A program made the translations under genes and the position numbers. The notes beneath the pieces were generated by a model. That model made no database searches, had not been told where the DNA came from, and was given only the letters and a program-made list of their open reading frames with translations. Source: Trachythela sp. YZ-2020 (lineage: Eukaryota; Cnidaria; Anthozoa; Malacalcyonacea; Clavulariidae). Taken from it: DNA of 64,000 nucleotides. Below are positions 34,799 through 46,220 of this stretch, in pieces; positions within the stretch are counted from its first letter, which is position 1; every line of letters begins with the position of its first letter. The DNA is taken from NCBI GenBank assembly GCA_016169945.1, contig JADLSH010000395.1:8646001-8710000 (forward strand), given 5' to 3'.

Positions 34799-36959
34799 CC
34801 TATAATGCTCTGTAGGTTAAATTATAAAACGATGACAGAAAATCCATAACAAGTATATCTTCTGGACTAATACTGTGAGACTCTTACAGACAGTTCTGGA
34901 TTTTGCCAAAGGTTATGAAAATGTTGATTCTCTGAAATGAAAAGATATGACAATATATTTGCATGACTTCGACTATAATTAAAGTATTGGTCTGAGCAGC
35001 TTGAATAGCAATGTTTTTAATATTACAAATCACAAAATTAAGAAACAAATGTCAAGAAATAAAAAAACAATTTTTAAAATACCTTTTAGGCTTGAGCTCA
35101 AGTCGAATCGAAAAACAAAAAATCGTCAAATGTTCGGGCTGACGAAAATTTCCGAATTGCACAGACACCATCCATCCAAAAAAAATCGAGATTTTGAATG
35201 TACATAAGTGCGCGAAAGACTGGGTCGAGTGAACTCTGAAATGCTAACGTGTTAAGAATAGGTGGCTGCCTACGGCAGCAATTAGTCTTTATCATGATTG
35301 CCTATTAATATGAACATGACCACAGCACAGAATACTAACCTATCCAGAAGGTCATCCTATATTGTTTTTGAGTAACTCGCCACTGTTACTGTGACTGCTT
35401 CTGTTTAGGGCACTTGCCGAGTGGCGAATCGATAACGAATAGCAAAAACAATATAGAGATGACCTTCTGCATAGTATTCTGTGACCACAGCATGACCAAA
35501 GGGTAGGGACTTCATGTAGCCCTTATCGATATATATCAACACTAATCCCATAGGCCCCAACCCTAATGCTAACCCTAAATATTGTATCATAAGGGTTACA
35601 TCAAGTCTCTACAGACCAAAGAGGGAAAGAGCGTTTACTCCCAAAAACGTCAGTCTCGAGTTATATCTTGAACGTGCGGCGTCAGCGTGGGTAGAGTATA
35701 GCAAATACGGCGCCGGCGGTTGACTGTTGTGTAAAACTACCTGAAAAATACAATGAGAACTTCAACGTTTCAAGCGAGGACACTTCGTCTGGAAGTTAGT
35801 AGAACGAAGGGACTTCTCTTGAAACGTCGAGGTTCTCATTGTATTTTTCAGGTAGTTTTGCCGACAACAGTCAACCTTCTCGAGTTATGCACTACTCAAT
35901 TACTCCCCAACCCCGGGACTATGCGGACTTGCAGAAGTTTTAACATTTCTCGAATGTTGAAATCCCGGTGTCACAGCAGGCAGTGTCCCCCGCCAGATAG
36001 TGTCCCATTTCATTAGTTCGCCGTGGATATAGTCCCTCCACGTAAAAGTCAAAAACAAAGCTCATATCTGTAAAATATATTTTATATAAAAAATTTTGCT
36101 TAAAACGAGAACGAGAAAATGACTAGCAATATTAAATCATGACCGTTTAAATAAAACTTATATTTGCTACTGAAATAATTATTGCGCCTAGTTGCCGAAT
36201 CAAGTTTGCTGTGTTTCGGCGTAAAACCCTCTCCCGCGGCAACCAAAGTAGACATTAGCGTGGTTTACTAGGGTTAGGGCTAGTTTAAGGCTTAGGGTTT
36301 GGGTAACTTGCTCATATATCGAGAAAGCGCATAAAACCTTTCGGCCTTCACGATTTTACTTCAATTAGTCTTAATTTTACCCATAAAAAGGTTTAGATTA
36401 GTGCATATTTTCAAGGATTTCAAAGGATTAGATTTTTTCTCGACTAATGCTAGAAGGTGTCGCGCGAACTGGATAATTATTCGCGCGAACATAGCGAATC
36501 GGGTTTACACATTTTAAAATTCGCTCGAAATGGCTCTTGATTGGCAAAACTTTAATTTGTTCGCTGGCGATTGGCGAAAAAGTTGAAAATTTAGTTCGAG
36601 ATAGGCGCGTGATAAGAGAGTTCGACAGCAAGGTGCATTGAAGCTTTCTGTCATGTGGGGGGACGAAATTTGCAATAACTAGTCTTGATTTCGCTTTTGA
36701 TTTTAGATAACTCACGTATAACCCACCATCAAGATCCGAGACTTAAGGTAAATGCTATATAGCGCACATGCACAACGACTGGCTAAAACAATAGAAGATA
36801 ATTTCATACCAGCCGGCAAACAATTTAAATTATTGGAGTGTTTACTGGAGTGTTTAGTGCATTATTATATTGAACTATGTACAATATATTATAGCAAATA
36901 TTGAGTCTAGTTTTAAAGTCATGATAGTATATATTTATATATAATATATATTCATGCAG
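34799..36959. other. Non-coding interval with a long hairpin
   Basis: Contains a hairpin at 35719-35875 and two blocks of degenerate TTAGGG/CCCTAA words (35561-35578 and 36268-36305). A possible upstream exon of the following gene ends at a donor-like CTTAAG|GTAAAT near 36748 in phase 0. It is not supported otherwise. Confidence 0.4.
35719..35875. repeat. Long near-perfect hairpin
   Basis: Arms of about 73 bases (GTTGACTGTTG... and ...CAACAGTCAAC) around a short loop near 35793-35802. Includes AAAATACAATGAGAAC and its exact complement. Probably a miniature element. Confidence 0.8.
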
Positions 36960-37011
36960 GAAGACAGCGACGAAGATAATCAGCCTGGTTCGGAAAGCGA
37001 TTACGACGAAG
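36960..37011 (+). CDS. Exon: acidic leader
   Basis: Bordered by TGCAG| and |GTAAAT. Encodes EDSDEDNQPGSESDYDE, enters in phase 0 and leaves in phase 1. A strongly acidic, Ser-rich leader suits a nuclear or chromatin protein, but says little alone. Confidence 0.5.
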
Positions 37012-38047
37012 GTAAATTTACATTTTCAGTTTGCCGTTAACGGTTCATATAACTGCGCGATGCACCGTGGGAATAATTTATACACGCTTGCATGATGGAT
37101 TTTCCAACCTATAGAATAATACCATGCAAAAACCAATAAGTACAGAATTAATATTCTAGCTTGTGATTGTGAAAACGGTGTATTGCGTGAAACAGGCTGT
37201 AGTAATTTGAGGTAAGCGAAAACTATCTATATTGGAGATTGACAACATGCAATCATAGATTACATAGATTGTGAATTTGTATCTGCATTAGCCATTACCA
37301 ATACATCCTCTGGATAATTTAGCTATACGCGAAATATAGGAGACCAACATCACCTATATATAGAAATTTCCTGCATGTGTTTCTGCATGGTGTGAAACCT
37401 TGTAGGGAACTTAGAGTCCTATAGTTTTAACATCTAGTATAACCATGTACTTCTTTTTTATGTTTATACTAAATTCATTAAATAAAAATTAAATAAATAA
37501 AATGTCAATAAAGACAATAAGGCAGTCTTTTCTAGATAAGTCAATTCTACCAGACAAAGTTTTAGTATACCTTCAAATTCATAGCGGTTATCATCTGTCC
37601 CTGAAATACTAAAATGCTTTTGTGATTATTCGAAGAGACTGAAGTGATTTAAAGTGTGATAGTGCCGGGAAACCGAGCACCAGCGATATAAATCACTGGG
37701 TTGTATATGATTTAGGTATGTTGGATTTAACCTTAGACCAAGTTTGCTATATACGGACTAATATGCAGACTTTCTTCTTCTGATGGAATTTATCAAGATG
37801 CACTTGAATTTATCAAGATTTTAGGACCTTAAATCGCGTTGCGATATTCATTCTATATAGTCACTGAAAAACTCACTCACTGCATGAGAATATTTTTTCA
37901 CAATTTCCAAATACAATGGTTCTCTACAAGTCTCCACCTTTAATGATTGCTTTATTTGAAATGCGTAGAAGAATATCATAAATAGATAAATAGACATATA
38001 TACATGGTTAAATAGTTAAATAGTTAAATTATATTATTTTTGTATAG

Positions 38048-38085
38048 ATACGCACTTTACAAATCAAGCCAGAAGCCTAATGAAG
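38048..38085 (+). CDS. Exon: short linker
   Basis: Bordered by GTATAG| and |GTAAAC. The split Gly/Asp codon from the previous exon completes to DTHFTNQARSLMK, leaving in phase 0, exactly what the next exon needs. Confidence 0.45.
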
Positions 38086-38201
38086 GTAAACGAATTAATA
38101 TATATATAGGTATAGGATTTGAAAAAGAGAGAGAGAATTCCAACTATACTAATGGCGTATTCTTTATATATGTAATTTTATCATTTCTAAATATTAAACA
38201 G

Positions 38202-38283
38202 AAAAAGCAAAAGGAGTCAAAGAAACCTGAAGTCGCCAATATATGTGACATTACCTCAAAGAAGAAAATTAATGGTCGTCCTG
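38202..38283 (+). CDS. Exon: Lys-rich segment
   Basis: Bordered by AAACAG| and |GTAAGA. Encodes KKQKESKKPEVANICDITSK and ends KKKINGRPG, phase 0 in and 1 out. The basic patch could be a nuclear localisation signal (inference). Confidence 0.5.
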
Positions 38284-38544
38284 GTAAGAACACATTTAAT
38301 TTTAATAAATATAGCAGCAGAATTTCACTGTTGCTGTAACTCATATGATAGATAGATAGAACGTTTAATTGAATCAATATTTACAGTCTTGAGAACTGAA
38401 TTACTATTGAATATATATATATATATATGTATGTACCTATATATGTTTACATATCACAATTATAATAGTTGTTGTCTCTAAAAAAGTCTATAATCTAAAT
38501 GTAAAGTTCATAACTATTTAAAATATTGATTGATCTGAAATTAC

Positions 38545-38740
38545 CTACAAAGTTGCATTACGTGCGCAATATGGAATAAAGGAATTACTAAATCTGTTTG
38601 TGTGCATAATGGAAAGATTATATTTTCTGTTTGTTCTGAGATTGTTTGGTGGTGAATTTTTCGGTGGCAAAAGTTCCTTTAACTTGTGATCGTTATTTGC
38701 TTCGATTGATGAAAATAGTTTTACACACTCTCTCTTTTCG
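38545..38740 (-). pseudogene. CR1/L2-like LINE C-terminal fragment
   Basis: The - strand reads CVKLFSSIEANNDHKLKELL, PPKNS, then NNLRTNRKYNL and TNRFSNSFIPY before a stop. This parallels the end of the LINE at 2553-4154 (CVKLFNQVHSDPEHKLAHLL...). About 60 codons remain, lying in an intron of the recombinase-like gene in antisense orientation. Confidence 0.65.
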
Positions 38741-39229
38741 TTTTCGATAATGTATCCAACCAACTTGTTTTTGTTAATGTAAAATGTAACTCCTGTCTGG
38801 GTGAATAATCCGCGGTGCACGCGACTTTAAATTTAAATTGATAGGTAGTTAGAGAGGAGAGTGAAGACTTGACGACTATTCTCAACAATAGATCTTAATA
38901 TACACGTATAAACGTATAAAAGGTGTGATATCAGCTTCAGTTCACTTCAGCGCGTGTTAATTGCTTTAATAAATAAAGTCTCTTAGAAGCCTTTTCCACG
39001 GTATTGCTTACGTGTTTGTTCCATTTCAAATCATTGGTATCTATCATACCCAATTTCAAATGGCTTCCCGTTTATATCTATACATGATGATTCCACCATG
39101 ATGGTTGAAAGCAGTAAAAATTTAAGTGATGAAAATTATTGTCAAAAAATAAGATTATTGGTTATAATAAACTTTTAGGGTACAAAAATTGTGCACAAAT
39201 ACTTTAGAATGGAAGAAAGGCTTCCTTGC

Positions 39230-39258
39230 ATGTATATATATATATATATATATATATA
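39230..39258. repeat. (TA)n microsatellite
   Basis: About 13 uninterrupted TA units. A similar (AT)n run is at 40130-40156. Confidence 0.9.
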
Positions 39259-39408
39259 AATTTGTAATAAGTGTCTTAAAACTGAAACATCGCTACTCTG
39301 AGTTTCACGCCTCGTTTGTCGAGACGATCTTCAGGCGATTGAGTAGAATTCAGTTCGTTTATGGCGTCAAAACATCAACATGTTTGCTGATGTTGATCGC
39401 GCTCGTTT

Positions 39409-39546
39409 GAAGTTTCGTTTCCCTAAATTTGTCTCGATGGCGGCACTTCGCAAAGATTTCGCATCTTCTGTTCAATGAATGCCGTTTGTTCATGCGAAAT
39501 CTTTGCGAAGTGCCGCCATCGAGACAAATTTCGCGCGGGAAACTTC
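39409..39546. repeat. Perfect-arm hairpin (~56 bp arms)
   Basis: TTTGTCTCGATGGCGGCACT and its exact complement AGTGCCGCCATCGAGACAAA sit in arms 39409-39464 and 39491-39546 with about 26 bases of loop. Lies in an intron. Confidence 0.85.
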
Positions 39547-39658
39547 CATATCTGTTAATGTTTAATCTGTGGCCTAAGTGCGTTCTGATATATGGGTGCA
39601 GATTCCTGAAAAGTTTGCTCATCTGATGAAAGAAGTGCGATGCGCTTGTTAATTGATG

Positions 39659-39860
39659 CAGGTATGCTTGATGGATGATTATTAGAGTGCATATTTATGT
39701 ATAGTGATCGTCATTGTTTATAGTTTATGTTTTCCATTGTTAAGGTCGAAAGTTACATCTAAAAGTTTACAAGATGTAACAGACCTTTTCCAACAATGGA
39801 AAACATAGGGCCCTATAGCAGTGACGATCCACTATAAATATGCATCTAATCATACCTAAG
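39659..39860. repeat. Long hairpin (~95 bp arms)
   Basis: The arms pair TGCATATTTAT...TGTTTTCCATTGTT with AACAATGGAAAACA...ATAAATATGCA, ending in an inner GTTACATC / GATGTAAC stem. Imperfect, with small insertions. Likely a miniature element in the intron. Confidence 0.8.
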
Positions 39861-40364
39861 CATCACATTTCTTTATATTTAAAAAGAAAAAACAAGGATT
39901 GTTTACTCAACAAAAGAGCTGAAATAATTTCACGATGTCGCGTCGTATCATCATTAAACAACGCAAACAAAGCCATGCATGCACACATTGTCTCCCACAC
40001 ACACTCCCACACCCCGGCAGGAAGCATATAAGCGGTCATTTCTTTTCGATACTTGTAAACTGCCTGATGATTCTTTTACAGATGAAACAGCCTGTTGCAG
40101 ACAAGTTTTGAGCTTTTGAGGTAAGCGAAAATATATATATATATATATATATATATGACTTTTTTGAAACTATGAGGGAGATTTTCTGTTTAAACGAACA
40201 AGAACAAATACATTCATTATACTATAGACATTGACATGATATATAGATATATATTATAGACATTGTCTTAACAATATGATGTATTGCATACCGGCAATGA
40301 TCAGTTGCGGGATGAAACGAGAAATTTAATGCGATTGACTAAACACGATTTGTGTTTCAAACAG

Positions 40365-40405
40365 ATAACAGCCTAAAGAAGCAACAAAAAGAAAAAGAAC
40401 CACCA
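40365..40405 (+). CDS. Exon: Lys/Gln-rich segment
   Basis: Bordered by AAACAG| and |GTAAGT. Encodes DNSLKKQQKEKEPP, phase 1 in and 0 out, matching both neighbours. Confidence 0.5.
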
Positions 40406-40618
40406 GTAAGTTCTTATTTTTAAATCGCTTTAAATAAATTAAGGGATGCCGAAGCAAGTGGATGGGGCAATATGAACGTAAACTCGCGTAACGTAAATTT
40501 TCGACTGGATTTCGATCATTTAATTTTCACTTTCTATATACATTAATTAATCCCTATAAGAACCTGCGATTTAATTTGAATTTTACTTTCTATTTAGTTT
40601 CGATGACTTTCGCTTTGT

Positions 40619-41005
40619 CTATGCATGCATGTATGCATGCATGTATGATGATGCAATGCGCATGTATGCACATGTATGCAGAAGGCATGTATGAGTTGCA
40701 TGGGACAGAGTGCATGTATGTGATGCATGTATGCATGGCGTATGCATGCATGTATGCATGGCATGTATGCATGCATTATGTATGATGTATAAAAGCATTG
40801 ATGTACATGTATGCATGTATGCATGTTGCATGCATGCATGTATGCATGTATGCATGCATGCATGCATGCATGTATGCATGCATGCATGTATGCATGTATG
40901 CATGTATGTATGTATGCATGTATGCATGTATGTATGCATGCATGTATGCATGCATGTATGCATGCATGTATGCATGCATGTATGCATGCATGTATGCACA
41001 TACAT
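40619..41005. repeat. ATGC/ATGT tandem repeat (~390 bp)
   Basis: Imperfect at first, then regular arrays of ATGC and ATGT alternating from about 40800 to 40995. Because the unit is 4 bases, all six frames stay open and give Met/His/Ala/Cys-rich frames that are not proteins. It occupies the intron between 40405 and 41066. Confidence 0.95.
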
Positions 41006-41065
41006 GTATCTGAAAATGTCTTTTTCTTTCACTCTCTTTGCTCAGGTATTAATTTATACTTTCAG

Positions 41066-41123
41066 GTTAAAATGTATACGTCGAAAACCAGTGCATTGAA
41101 TGATGATGCAAATGACTCAAAAG
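41066..41123 (+). CDS. Exon: short polar segment
   Basis: Bordered by TTTCAG| and |GTATAT. Encodes VKMYTSKTSALNDDANDSK, phase 0 in and 1 out. Confidence 0.5.
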
Positions 41124-42572
41124 GTATATGTTGTTTCTTTTGTGCACTTCACATATTACATACGTATGTTGCTCTACTGAGTCTGATCTATATAGTGTCA
41201 AACACTTCTCTAAAGTATCAAAATTTCACTTAGCACATATTGCATCAGGGTGTAAATAAATGGCGGATACGGACTGCGTATGAAGGATTATGGAATCAGT
41301 TGTAAACTGTAATAGTTTAGCAATATATATTATTTCAAATATATATAGGAGAAAGAGTGAAGGAGTATGTCCTAGTGTACCCTCAATCCTCATGCATATA
41401 CTGTGCATCTATTTAGTGGGGAGTGCTATGTATCTGGAGAATAAAACGAGTGAAATCGTATATGAGAGTTCAAAAATATATTACCTCTCCCCTCCCCCTC
41501 CCCCTCGAAAGGTTTCTGGTAGTCTCTGTTTCTTTTTTATTAATTTATTTTTAGGTACCATTTTCAATAGTTTTTCCGTTAAAGCAGTATTTTTTTAGTT
41601 GAGTTAGGTAATATGCCCCTATGAAATCAGTTTCTTTTTAATTACTATATATATTTGCGGGAGACTAACACATTTTTAAATGAAGATGATTGTTATAGTA
41701 GTATTGCAGTAGTGGTTATTATAATCGTCTGTCATCCGTATCCGCCTTTTATCTACATCCATTGGATCTACGGTGATTGATACATCAATATATATATACA
41801 TGTTCCCGCAATAGTTGTACCGAGGCCAATTAAGAATGTTCGTCTTCGCTAGCTTGTGTGTATTTCTTTTAAGACATTCTGTACACTCAACATAAATAGA
41901 CATATTTCTTGTTGCTTTGACAAGGATTTTTGGGGTAAATAGTTTTCTATTGATTTCCATTTCGAGTTAAAACTCAGACAGGCTGGGTACACAATTTTCG
42001 AGTTAAAACGTCCGAGTCAATATTTTGTGTAGTATTTTCAAGCTAGTGTCCATGCTGCTATGCATAATTTAGTAAAATGATTTTGGATTTCAAATTAAAT
42101 CCGAAATTTTATGATTAACGAACACGCGTTTTGGTTCGGCTTTTGTAACTAGCTCGTCTATCCAGGTTGCACGAGTGTTAGTTATTGTGGCTAATAATCA
42201 GGACTCCGCGAGATTTTGCTCACATACATGCAGAATATGTGCAGTAATATTGTTGAAAAACGTCTTTATAAATGGAGAGTTGAAGTAGAGAATTTATTAT
42301 ACAGCAATAAGGCCATAGCTCATATAGCTGTTCGATAATCACGCAGGGCATATTTTAAGGATTTCTAAGTGGGGGGCCATTTGTGAAAAAGGGCCCTTAA
42401 TCTTTGAAATCTGGATCGAGCTCTGAAATTTCCAAGCCAATAGTATTTCAATGTTTTAACTAAAACTTTAAAAATGTCTAACTATATAAGCCATAAAAAC
42501 AATATTTCGTTAAACACAGACAAATAATTTACTCTGTAATTGAATCATTGAATTTTTCTTTATTTTTCGCAG
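41124..42572. other. Intron of the recombinase-like gene
   Basis: No coding signal. C-rich patch at 41487-41510 (CCCTCCCCCTCCCC). A polypyrimidine-rich acceptor ending TTTTTCGCAG closes it. Confidence 0.5.
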
Positions 42573-43683
42573 TTTATGTACAGCCAGCACAGTGCGCAAG
42601 TACGGGAAAACGCAAGTATAACAAAAGAAACAGTTTTTTTTTTTGTCAGAAGGAGTTTTCCAAATTGGCTAGGCATTTGGAACAAGTCCACAAAGAGGAA
42701 GAAGAAGTTCAAGCGGCCCTGAAGTTCCCCTCATCCGGCAAAGACCAGTTCGTGAAACTTAGAAAAATGGGGAACTTCAACCACGACATCAAGGTCTTGG
42801 AGAAAAGGGAGGGAGAATTGAAAGTAGATCGGAGGCCAGCCGGAGGTGCTGATGCGAAGCAGTACTTGCCATGCACAGGATGCAATGGCTTCTTCCTTAT
42901 GCACAAACTCTCCAGGCATGCCTCAACATGCATGTCTGACGAAAGCGGCATTAAGCCATCCATAAAGCGTATGAGGTACGACGGTAAGCTCCTATTGGCT
43001 TCAACCAGCGCCAGTGAATGTAGAAAGCAGTTAGAGAGTGTGTTAATAGTTATGGTTCCCGATGATATCTCTGCGGTCACCCAGGCAGATCCAACCATCC
43101 TGGCTGTTGGGAGTGACATGGTGGAGCAGAAAGGCAACGAAAAAGCGGTGGCAATTTCACAAAAAATGCGCACGTGCCCTCATGGAGATGAGAGTTCTGA
43201 CTGGAAAAGGTGAGGCCACGTTGGCTACAGTTATAACCCCCGAGTATTTCGACATGCTCTTACAGTGTGCAAGAAACCTTGGGGGGTATGTTATAGATGA
43301 CAGTGGCAACAAAACGTTCAAAAGTCCGTCAACATCGGTTAAATGCGGCTACGCAATGATGACTGCTGCGAAGATACTCCGAGGGAAAGCACTAAGGGAG
43401 GGCCAAATGGAGCGAAAGAAGGAGATCAACAATTTTCTTGAATTGTACGACACGGAATGGGGAAAAAAGATCACTTCCCCGGCCCAAGAAAATCTGGGCA
43501 CGAAAAAAAACAACAACCCTCAGGTTCTGCCAATCACCAGTGACTTGATGAAACTACGAAAATATTTGTTGGAAGCGATAAAAACGGCTACTGAAGACCT
43601 TAGGAAAGAGGCCAACAAAGAAAATTTCCGACTCCTGTCAGAAGTGTGCCTTGCGAGGCTCATCGTATTTAACAAGAGAAGAG
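42573..43683 (+). pseudogene. Exon: zinc-binding and helical core
   Basis: The largest exon, from CGCAG| to |GTAAGG. It begins in the phase the previous exon requires. A C2H2-like motif FCQKEFSKLARHLEQVH follows a run of nine T; the expected first Cys is not present. A second motif CTGCNGFFLMHKLSRHASTC (C-x2-C...H-x4-C) is intact. Then come KRMRYDGKLL, a frame change near 43165-43172 (the frame that opened the exon hits a stop at 43213), and TPEYFDMLLQCARNLGGYVI, CGYAMMTAAKILRGKAL, ARLIVFNKRRG. The pattern of a C2H2 finger, a zinc ribbon-like motif and a FNKRR end is typical of the family as I remember it. Confidence 0.65.
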
Positions 43684-44044
43684 GTAAGGTACCCATTGGG
43701 TCCCTTTTTAAAATAGGCGCGCGACATACGGTGATTTGAAAATCCCTGCGATATATATATTTTTATTTTCTCGGAATTTCGAATTTTCGTGCCATTTACA
43801 TAGATCACAAATATAGCTTGGCCTCGAAATATTCATGTATGGTTAAATGCATGATTACCTTAGCCGCAAAACAATACACTGGCATGCATGCATGTCCCTC
43901 GTGTTTCGACATTCTGTGAGCAACTGATGATAGCAGACGAACTTCGATGAATAAACATAGCAGAATAACTATTATTTTTGATAAAAAAGTATGATATACA
44001 TTTCCAGCAAAGTTACATAAATTTCGTATTTTCAATTGAAACAG

Positions 44045-44162
44045 GAGGAGAGACCACAATAATGAAGTTGTCTTCATATAGAAACAGATGCAACTGGAGA
44101 GACAACCACAATCAAGAAGTTCTGGATTCCTTATCCACTTCTGAAAAGCAGCTCTGCGATAA
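44045..44162 (+). CDS. Exon: linker before catalytic region
   Basis: Bordered by AAACAG| and |GTATGT. Encodes GGETTIMKLSSYRNRCNW, then HNQEVLDSLSTSEKQLCD, open throughout, phase 1 in and 2 out. The next exon supplies the single base that completes the split codon. Confidence 0.6.
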
Positions 44163-45090
44163 GTATGTTTGCTATTAATAATGAAATTTCTACACTCTAG
44201 GCATTTCCGTTTAGCAGTTTAAACTTACAGAAAATGCCAATGAGCACAGGATTATACACTCATAACTTCGACTTCGCATAGCCTTTAATTGCTTTGAAAT
44301 TTCATCTATTTTCTGTCAAAAGAATAAAATCGAGGCTGTGTATAATGATGGATGGTAAGTTTCAGTTTGTCTGCAACTGGTCTAAAGTCTCGATATATAA
44401 TGGTCTGTATATTATACTATTACGTTTATTTGAAAGCTTTAGGTATGTGGCCAGGAAACAAAAGCAACGGTCTTTAGCCATTCAACTCTCCAACAGTGAA
44501 ACTGAGATTCGGGAATAGATCATTGGAGTACAATAATATAGCGTCAATCTCTTTACTGATAAGCGAACTCCTCAAAAATATCGAAGCTTTCTGTATAGTT
44601 CTGAATAATATTGAAGTAACCAGTTTCCTGTGCACCCCTTTGATTTGTTATTACGGGCGTTTCATATGATCCCACTTGCCGAGACGTCTCGCCTAGCGGG
44701 ACGAATATTTCCGTGTGTTTATATGGATCTTTTCATCCGTCCACTCGCGCGGCCACTGATTAGCTAATTTCTGTGTTTGCAGTAATATTAAGTTAAGCAC
44801 AATATTTTATGCTGCTGGGAGTTTGAAATAGCTTCTTCGCCATGCATAAATTTCAATTCAATTCTGTTTTACGCACCCGTAGGTTCAGTGTAGTGTTAAG
44901 GCATTCAAATTCCAATAATGGCTTGATTTCTAATGGTTTTGTTTTTTTATACACGAAACGTTTCGTTTTCCAAATATGGACGGCAAATTTGTGTTTGTTT
45001 GTTTGTTTTTGGTGATATGAGTGATGTGATGGAATTATAAAAGCAATAAGCGTAAAAGCTATTAACTAACAGTTATTGTTTGTTTCTAAG

Positions 45091-45509
45091 GTTTGACATG
45101 GTGGAGAAAAGAAACAGAAAGGTTCCTGTTATTTTAACACCAGATGTAACAGATGGAACTGACCCTACCGAGAGAAAAGCTGTGTGCGGGAGGATAACGA
45201 GTATGTTTTCCCCATGAATAACAACGCATCCCGCCACAGCCTCAGGGGGAATGATGTACTGCGACACGTCTGCAAGGATGCCGATTTACAGAATGGGAGC
45301 TTAGTCCCGGTCGACCAATATGCGGAAGTATGTAGCCACAGTGTCCAGGTGGTCGACATGAACGAATCGGAGATGGGGTGGCTGGCCGATCATATGGGTC
45401 ATGATATCCACGTCCACAAGGAGTTTTACCGTTTACCACAAAGCACCCTGGAGATTGGGAAGGGCGCACAAGTTCAAGGGAAAGAATTTCAGGGACATCA
45501 ATATTGATG
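45091..45509 (+). pseudogene. Exon: tyrosine-recombinase-like catalytic region
   Basis: Bordered by TTCTAAG| and |GTATGA. Opens FDMVEKRNRKVPVILTPDV (possible linker to the catalytic domain). Then REDNEYVFPMNNNASRHSLR, RKYVATVS (the Arg of the HxxR-type box), MNESEMGWLADHMGHDIHVH and KEFYRL, where Tyr would be the nucleophile. The 419-base length keeps entry and exit phases consistent. Inside, however, the meaning alternates between two frames at about 45180, 45300, 45345 and 45455, and a short block before HKFKGKNF seems lost. So the Arg and Tyr boxes are in different frames. Confidence 0.65.
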
Positions 45510-45821
45510 GTATGAATCAATCTCTAACAGTTATAGGTATAAACTCTCATTCGTAGCAAGCAAATTTCAAAATTAATATTGTAAAGCTTGCAAAATACTG
45601 AAGAACTCCCATCACCTCTCATGCTTCATGGTCCGGTTGAACGCACGAGTAGGGCGAGAGTTTGCTGGAATTATTGCACGCCAAACTCATGCACATGGCA
45701 ATCAAACGCGATCTCTCCCACAAAACATGCAAATACGGCATAATATATTAACTAGACATTATCCGAGAGGAACCATAAGCTATAGCTTGATATAGAGAAA
45801 TCTTACATAATTTCTTTACAG

Positions 45822-45872
45822 ACTTTTACTTTCCTGACGACGACTAAGAAGATGAAACATCAAATAATTATG
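45822..45872 (+). pseudogene. Exon with in-frame stop
   Basis: Bordered by TTTACAG| and |GTAATG. Encodes DFYFPDDD, TAA (45845-45847), then EDETSNNY. It stays phase-consistent on both sides (1 in, 1 out). Either TAA is the natural end, or a Glu/Gln codon mutated in an acidic run. Confidence 0.5.
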
Positions 45873-46220
45873 GTAATGATCTATTATATCATAAATCATA
45901 ATACGAAATTAGGTGATCAAATGAAAATGCGCAGCAATATGATAAAATATTTTAATCCATAAAAAGAACATAATTCGCTGAGCTTCACAGGCTTAAGACG
46001 TCTTTTGGTTGAGCCGGATTCGTCCTATTCGTCCAGTATCTCTCCTAATTCCAACAGATCCCCCCCCCCGCCTTCCCTCCCCTTCTAGATGAGAACGGTT
46101 CGCAATGTCAATGCCTAAAAATTAATGTCATCATTATATAGAGTGCAATCTATACTCCTATAGAGAATACCTGTTCATTATTTTTCTTATTTAGCATAAT
46201 TGTATGTCTTTCAAATACAG

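Noticed and set aside
36428..36715. 95-codon - strand frame in front of the recombinase-like gene
   Set aside because: No motif, no conserved context, and composition like the flanking non-coding DNA.
40576..41233. Several 60-140 codon frames rich in Met, His, Ala and Cys
   Set aside because: Artefact of the ATGC/ATGT array, open in many frames at once.
42709..43173. 154-codon - strand frame
   Set aside because: Antisense of the zinc-binding exon, which has motif and splice support on the + strand.
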